Shown one piece after another: positions 6,129-9,277 of a stretch of 9,277 nucleotides of DNA; the first letter of the stretch is position 1, and the number at the start of each line of letters is the position of its first letter. The notes under the pieces were generated by a model. The model did no database searches. It was not told the origin of the DNA and was given only the letters and a program-made list of their open reading frames with translations. This DNA is from Vulcanisaeta sp. UBA163 (GTDB lineage Archaea; Thermoproteota; Thermoprotei; Thermoproteales; Thermocladiaceae): assembly GCA_002496475.1 (NCBI GenBank), contig DAJV01000089.1, positions 1 through 9,277 on the forward strand, written 5' to 3'. Position numbers and translations under genes: made by a program.

Positions 6129-6136
6129 GTATTTAA
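6129..6136 (-). promoter_or_regulatory. TATA box for the exported protein gene
   Basis: TTAAATAC on the minus strand is centred about 25 bases upstream of ATG 6107, which fits a leaderless mRNA and decides between ATG 6107 and GTG 6110. Confidence 0.55.
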
Positions 6137-6221
6137 GGAAGACGTGGTGAAAAGACCGTGGAATGATAGGAAGCGCTGTGAAAAGCTAAAATGCATGGCA
6201 AGCCCCATCAGTGTAGCATCA

Positions 6222-6237
6222 ATGATTAATTAATCAT
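6222..6237. promoter_or_regulatory. Perfect 16-bp palindrome between the divergent promoters (candidate operator)
   Basis: ATGATTAATTAATCAT is identical to its reverse complement. It sits about 55 bases upstream of the pdxS TATA box and about 85 bases upstream of the TATA box of the divergent exported-protein gene. A further pair, CAATG (6220-6224) and CATTG (6241-6245), forms an imperfect outer repeat. A dimeric helix-turn-helix regulator could bind here; this is inference. The rest of the 6108-6320 intergenic region shows the two TATA boxes and nothing else recognisable. Confidence 0.4.
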
Positions 6238-6291
6238 AGGCATTGTTCACATTGAGGCACGGCTATACAAACATGCGGAGACCTGTTAAAC

Positions 6292-6301
6292 GTTTAATAA
6301 A
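6292..6301 (+). promoter_or_regulatory. TATA box for the pdxST operon
   Basis: GTTTAATAAA, in an AAACGTTTA context like that of rfcL, is centred about 25 bases before the in-frame GTG at 6321 and about 37 before ATG 6333. It supports GTG 6321 as a leaderless start, or ATG 6333 with a 12-base leader. Confidence 0.55.
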
Positions 6302-6320
6302 GGATAAAGGGTTTCATGCA

Positions 6321-7358
6321 GTGCAGTGTTCAATGTCTGTGGCAACTGGCTTCGAGTACCTGGAGAAACTAAGGGATTTCTTCTATGGAATGCTGGAGTT
6401 GAGGGATAGGCTCAGGGCGAGTGGCTTCAGTTGGCCTAGGCCGTATGAACTTGGTGGTGTGGCCACGGGCACCGTGAAGGTCAAGGTCGGCTTCCCCTCA
6501 ATGCTTAGGAATGGCGTCATAATGGATGTGACTAATGTGGAGCAGGCCCAAATCGCCGAGGAGGCAGGCGCCGTTGGTGTGATGGTTCTAGATAAGTTAC
6601 CCTACGACGTGCGTAAGGCCGGTGGTGTGGCCAGGATGGCTGATGTTAAGGTTATTGAGGATGTAATGAGGCATATAACGATACCGGTCTCTGCGAAGGT
6701 CAGGATTGGTCATTACTACGAGGCCTTCATACTCGAGCAGATAGGTGTTGACCTGATAGACGAGTCTGAGGTGCTCACACCGGTCGATGAGCAGCACCAC
6801 ATTAACAAGTGGTTGTTCGTGGTGCCCTTCGTGAATGGATGCCGAGAGTTATGCGAGGCCTTAAGGAGGATCAGTGAGGGCGCGTCGATGATTAGGAGTA
6901 AGGGTGAAGCGGGTACAGGAAATGTCAGTGAGGCTGTTAAGCACTTCAAGGTGCTCTACGGGGCAATTAATGAATTGTACGCGGCCTATAGGGATGGTGA
7001 TGAAGAGAGGCTTAGGGACTTCGCCAGGCAGTGCCAGGTGCCGCTGGAGTTAGTGGCGTTGACGGCTAGGTTGGGCAGGTTGCCGGTGATAACCTTCGCT
7101 GCCGGCGGGATAGCTACACCGGCTGACGCGGCCCTAATGATGTGGCTTGGGGCTGACGGCGTCTTTGTTGGTTCCGGGATCTTTAAGAGTCAGGATTCAA
7201 GGGAGAGGGCTGAGGCCATTGTATTGGCCACGGCTCACTGGGATGACCCTGAGGTGGTTGTTGAGTCGCAGAGGATGGTTAGCGAGAGGGCATCAATGAT
7301 GGGTACAGACATTAGGTCACTAAAGCCGGAGGAACTACTCCAGACCAGGGGTGTCTAG
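6321..7358 (+). CDS. pdxS: Pyridoxal 5'-phosphate synthase, lyase/synthase subunit PdxS
   Basis: PdxS is the synthase half of the deoxyxylulose-5-phosphate-independent vitamin B6 pathway. It joins ribose 5-phosphate, glyceraldehyde 3-phosphate and PdxT-supplied ammonia into pyridoxal 5'-phosphate. In the 345-aa product the catalytic residues aligned to the Bacillus enzyme are present: Asp69 in NGVIMDVTN, Lys126 in IPVSAKVRIGH and Lys194 in MIRSKGEAGTGN. Other blocks of this highly conserved beta/alpha barrel are intact (GGVARMAD, IDESEVLTP, FAAGGIATPADAALMM, DGVFVGSGIFKS, and the C-terminal LLQTRGV). About 40 residues (LEKLRDFFYGMLELRDRLR and following) precede the barrel; they are absent from bacterial PdxS but, as I recall, present in Thermoproteales homologues. 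The start is not certain: GTG 6321 fits the TATA box best and ATG 6333 is the alternative; a TTG at 6243 is too far upstream. It is first in an operon with pdxT, one base apart. Confidence 0.96.
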   Translation: MQCSMSVATGFEYLEKLRDFFYGMLELRDRLRASGFSWPRPYELGGVATGTVKVKVGFPSMLRNGVIMDVTNVEQAQIAEEAGAVGVMVLDKLPYDVRKAGGVARMADVKVIEDVMRHITIPVSAKVRIGHYYEAFILEQIGVDLIDESEVLTPVDEQHHINKWLFVVPFVNGCRELCEALRRISEGASMIRSKGEAGTGNVSEAVKHFKVLYGAINELYAAYRDGDEERLRDFARQCQVPLELVALTARLGRLPVITFAAGGIATPADAALMMWLGADGVFVGSGIFKSQDSRERAEAIVLATAHWDDPEVVVESQRMVSERASMMGTDIRSLKPEELLQTRGV

Positions 7359-7359
7359 T

Positions 7360-7974
7360 GTGAGGGTTGGGGTGCTTGCATTGCAGGGTGATGTTGAGGA
7401 ACATGAATATGCCGTTAAGAGGGCGGCCGAGGAGTTGGGAGTCAACGTAGATATTACTAGGGTTAAGAGGGTTGAGCACTTAAATGGGTTGGGTGTCTTA
7501 ATTATACCAGGCGGTGAGTCGACCACAATAGGCTCATTGGCAAGGCGCAACGGCTTAATTGATAGGCTCAGGGACTTAATAATCAATGGATTACCAACGC
7601 TGGGTACGTGCGCCGGCGCCATATTCATGGCCAAGGAGGTCAGGGATTCCGTGGTTGGTGAAACAGGTCAATCAATACTTGGCGTAATGGACATAGCCGT
7701 GGTGAGGAACGCCTTTGGTAGGCAGGGGGAATCCTTCGAGAGTGACCTGGAGATTGATGGTATTGGCATAGTTAGGTCGGTCTTCATTAGGTCGCCGGCC
7801 ATAATTAGGGCCTGGGGTAACACAAGGCCTCTGGCTAGCGTCATGCACCCCAGGTTGGGTAATGTTATTACTGCAGCCCAGGAAAATAACATGTTAACCA
7901 CGGCATTCCACCCGGAACTGACAACAACGAAGATACACAAATACCTGCTTGAAGTGGCGATGGGTAGGCAATAA
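7360..7974 (+). CDS. pdxT: Pyridoxal 5'-phosphate synthase, glutaminase subunit PdxT
   Basis: PdxT is a class I glutamine amidotransferase that hydrolyses glutamine and channels ammonia into PdxS; in known complexes twelve of each assemble. The 204-aa product starts MRVGVLALQGDVEEH, the normal PdxT N-terminus. The oxyanion region GGES is at about 51-54, the nucleophile Cys84 is in LGTCAGAIFMA, and the catalytic His184-x-Glu186 pair is in AFHPEL. The PdxT-specific block RNAFGRQGESFE is at about 116-127. Length is normal and no residue of the triad is missing. GTG 7360 directly follows the pdxS stop (one base between) and gives the family-like N-terminus; GTG 7351, which overlaps pdxS by eight bases, adds three residues and is the alternative. 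GGGGTG at 7348-7353 is a weak ribosome-binding match for 7360. Transcription is expected from the pdxS promoter. Confidence 0.96.
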   Translation: MRVGVLALQGDVEEHEYAVKRAAEELGVNVDITRVKRVEHLNGLGVLIIPGGESTTIGSLARRNGLIDRLRDLIINGLPTLGTCAGAIFMAKEVRDSVVGETGQSILGVMDIAVVRNAFGRQGESFESDLEIDGIGIVRSVFIRSPAIIRAWGNTRPLASVMHPRLGNVITAAQENNMLTTAFHPELTTTKIHKYLLEVAMGRQ

Positions 7975-7983
7975 TAATCAATA

Positions 7984-8004
7984 TTAATTCCCTTAAGGAA
8001 TTAA
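7984..8004. terminator. Inverted repeat in the pdxT / GAT-QueC convergent gap
   Basis: TTAATTCC and GGAATTAA form a perfect 8-bp stem around a 5-base loop. It lies about 10 bases after the pdxT stop and about 60 bases after the stop of the convergent minus-strand gene, with T-rich stretches on the outgoing strands. Archaeal termination depends mainly on T-tracts, so a bidirectional terminator role is only possible. Nothing else is seen in the 87-base gap. Confidence 0.3.
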
Positions 8005-8061
8005 AATAAACCATTTATTATGTAATTCATTAATACACTGTATTTCTCGCTTTAAATTCAC

Positions 8062-9277
8062 CTAATCATGTCCTTTAGGCACTTCGTATGGCTTTGTATC
8101 TTTCCAGAACTCCTCCTCGGCCTTACTTGGCAAGTCATACTCCACGGGATCTCTAACGCCATTAATCTTAAACGCCCACCTCCTCATATAGCAGGGCCCA
8201 CACCTACCGCAGTGCCTCTCCCCATTGTCATAGCAACTCCAGGTCAAGTGGAGTGGTGCGCCAACCTCTAGGCCCAGCCTCACGATTTCATGCTTGACCA
8301 AGTGCCCGACGGGCATTATCAACCCCACATGCTTATTGGGCCCAACAGCATACGGCATCACTTTATCGAGTAATCTAATGAACTCCATCTCATTATCCGG
8401 GTACGCACCGGCCTCCTCCAGGTTAATACCAGTGGCTATGTAGTCGAAGCCGTAGGCCTCGGCGATAGCCGTGGCCAGGGCTATGAACACGAAGTTCCTA
8501 GCCGGCACCCACTCATGGGCGAATTCAGCGCCCTCCCTACCCTTATCGACTCGGTTAATCTCCCCATCACCCAGGAGTGGTGAGTGCCTAACCACCTTGA
8601 AGAAGTCCATGTTAACCTCGAGTAGTGGAACGCCGAGGAACTCAGCAGTCCTCCTAATCGCCCTATACTCCTGGGTCTCAGCCCTATGGCCATAGTTGAA
8701 GTGCAGCAGCGTCACATCATAACCCTGCCTGAGCAGGTAAGTGGCTGCCGTGGTTGAGTCAAGGCCCCCACTGGCTATTACGAGGACCCTCTTCCTCCCA
8801 TCCTGCCTCTCCATCCTCAGTGATACCGTGGACCAGGTACCATCAATCCCAATCTCCATGGCGGTATAGGGCTCGACACGCCTAAGGATTGGCATGCCCC
8901 AAATGGGCTTGTTTTGATCCTCGACTAAGTAATCATCTAGGCTTGCGAAGAATAGGGCCCTTAGGTCACTGTACCAGGCCATGTAGAGTGGCTTGAAGTT
9001 CGTGGCAAGCCAAACCCTGCCTGGCCTATGGGTATCCATTACCGCCAATGCGTAACTACCAATAACGTGATTAATGAGTACATCCCTAAGCCCATTCAGT
9101 GACCCATCCCAAAGCCCCTCGAGTAATGGTGGGAGTATTGCGGTATCTATCCTGGACCTACGGGTCAGGTTGAACCTAACCTCAAGGTCCCTATCATTCG
9201 CTATTGTGCCGTTGTGAACCACGACAACGTGCTCGCCAATCATTGGCTGTATGTCATCCTCGGTCTTAACCCTCACG
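8062..9277 (-). CDS. queC: GAT-QueC fusion: glutaminase domain plus QueC-like ATP-dependent domain (archaeosine synthesis), 5' truncated
   Basis: About 404 residues are visible; the gene continues past the right edge, so the first in-frame GTG (9276) is not taken as its start. Visible residues 1-150 are the rest of a class II glutamine amidotransferase domain (QP at 10-11, VVVVHNGTIAND at 17-28); the N-terminal nucleophile Cys is outside the window. Residues from about 162 on are QueC: the ATP-pyrophosphatase PP-loop SGGLDST (169-175), HFNYGHRAETQE (about 192-203), and the zinc-binding Cys set at 348, 356, 359 and 362 (CYDNGERHCGRCGPC). QueC itself makes preQ0. The fused crenarchaeal form is known as an alternative to ArcS, adding ammonia to preQ0 in tRNA position 15 to give archaeosine, with glutamine as nitrogen donor. 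Both active sites visible in the window are intact. No queD, queE or tgt gene is nearby in the window. Its promoter lies outside. Confidence 0.92.
   Translation of the reverse strand, partial: VRVKTEDDIQPMIGEHVVVVHNGTIANDRDLEVRFNLTRRSRIDTAILPPLLEGLWDGSLNGLRDVLINHVIGSYALAVMDTHRPGRVWLATNFKPLYMAWYSDLRALFFASLDDYLVEDQNKPIWGMPILRRVEPYTAMEIGIDGTWSTVSLRMERQDGRKRVLVIASGGLDSTTAATYLLRQGYDVTLLHFNYGHRAETQEYRAIRRTAEFLGVPLLEVNMDFFKVVRHSPLLGDGEINRVDKGREGAEFAHEWVPARNFVFIALATAIAEAYGFDYIATGINLEEAGAYPDNEMEFIRLLDKVMPYAVGPNKHVGLIMPVGHLVKHEIVRLGLEVGAPLHLTWSCYDNGERHCGRCGPCYMRRWAFKINGVRDPVEYDLPSKAEEEFWKDTKPYEVPKGHD

Noticed and set aside
6107..6208. Minus-strand 33-codon ORF ending in TGATG at the start of the exported-protein gene
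   Set aside because: It contains the TATA box of the downstream gene, has no Shine-Dalgarno or promoter of its own, and shows no recognisable sequence; its overlap with the start codon looks like chance.
7360..9277. Functional pairing of PdxT with the GAT-QueC gene because both hydrolyse glutamine
   Set aside because: They belong to unrelated amidotransferase classes, are convergently transcribed, and PdxT already has its partner PdxS in the same operon.
1..9277. tRNA genes, CRISPR repeats, insertion sequences
   Set aside because: No GGTTCGA-type T-arm, no regularly spaced direct repeats, no transposase-like frame and no terminal inverted repeats were found on reading both strands.

Overview
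The window reads as a chromosomal segment of a hyperthermophilic crenarchaeon of the order Thermoproteales. The best guess is a Vulcanisaeta- or Caldivirga-like genome, with the genus inferred only from general protein character. Supporting signs are an archaeal RFC large subunit, a glutaminase-QueC fusion typical of crenarchaeal archaeosine synthesis, a long-N-terminus PdxS, a densely N-glycosylatable exported protein, AT-rich TATA boxes centred about 25 bases before start codons (leaderless transcripts), and GAGGTGA Shine-Dalgarno sequences before internal operon genes. No rRNA, tRNA, CRISPR repeat or insertion sequence was found.

Layout from left to right. Bases 1-190 (minus) hold the 5' part of a gene with a Cas4/Csa1-like CPTKRD motif. 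Divergent from it, rfcL (375-1685) and an overlapping 76-aa gene (1633-1863) form a plus-strand pair. A TRIC/UPF0126 channel gene (1844-2527, minus) converges on that pair and overlaps it by 20 bases. Next come a cytoplasmic sulfite-oxidase-fold molybdoenzyme (2659-3321) and a DUF89 metal-dependent phosphatase (3327-4169), probably translationally coupled. A 638-aa exported protein (4191-6107, minus) follows. Then come pdxS and pdxT (6321-7974), the two subunits of pyridoxal 5'-phosphate synthase. Last is a GAT-QueC fusion (8062 to the right edge, minus), whose 5' end is outside the window.

The strands alternate block by block: each complete plus-strand block is a two-gene operon and each minus-strand block is a single gene. 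This gives three divergent intergenic regions (191-374, 2528-2658, 6108-6320) that hold the recognisable promoters, and three very short convergent junctions. The functional links that can be supported are PdxS with PdxT, which form one enzyme complex, and the probable co-expression of the molybdoenzyme with the DUF89 phosphatase and of RFC-L with the small 76-aa protein. The rest looks like housekeeping DNA replication, cofactor and tRNA-modification functions with one lineage-specific surface protein.

The points most worth a second look are the molybdoenzyme-DUF89 coupling, the small gene inside the end of rfcL (a tentative Pcc1-like fold), two in-frame promoter/start combinations ahead of rfcL, the glycan- and cysteine-rich exported protein, a perfect 16-bp palindrome before pdxS, and the Cas4/Csa1-like fragment at the left edge.
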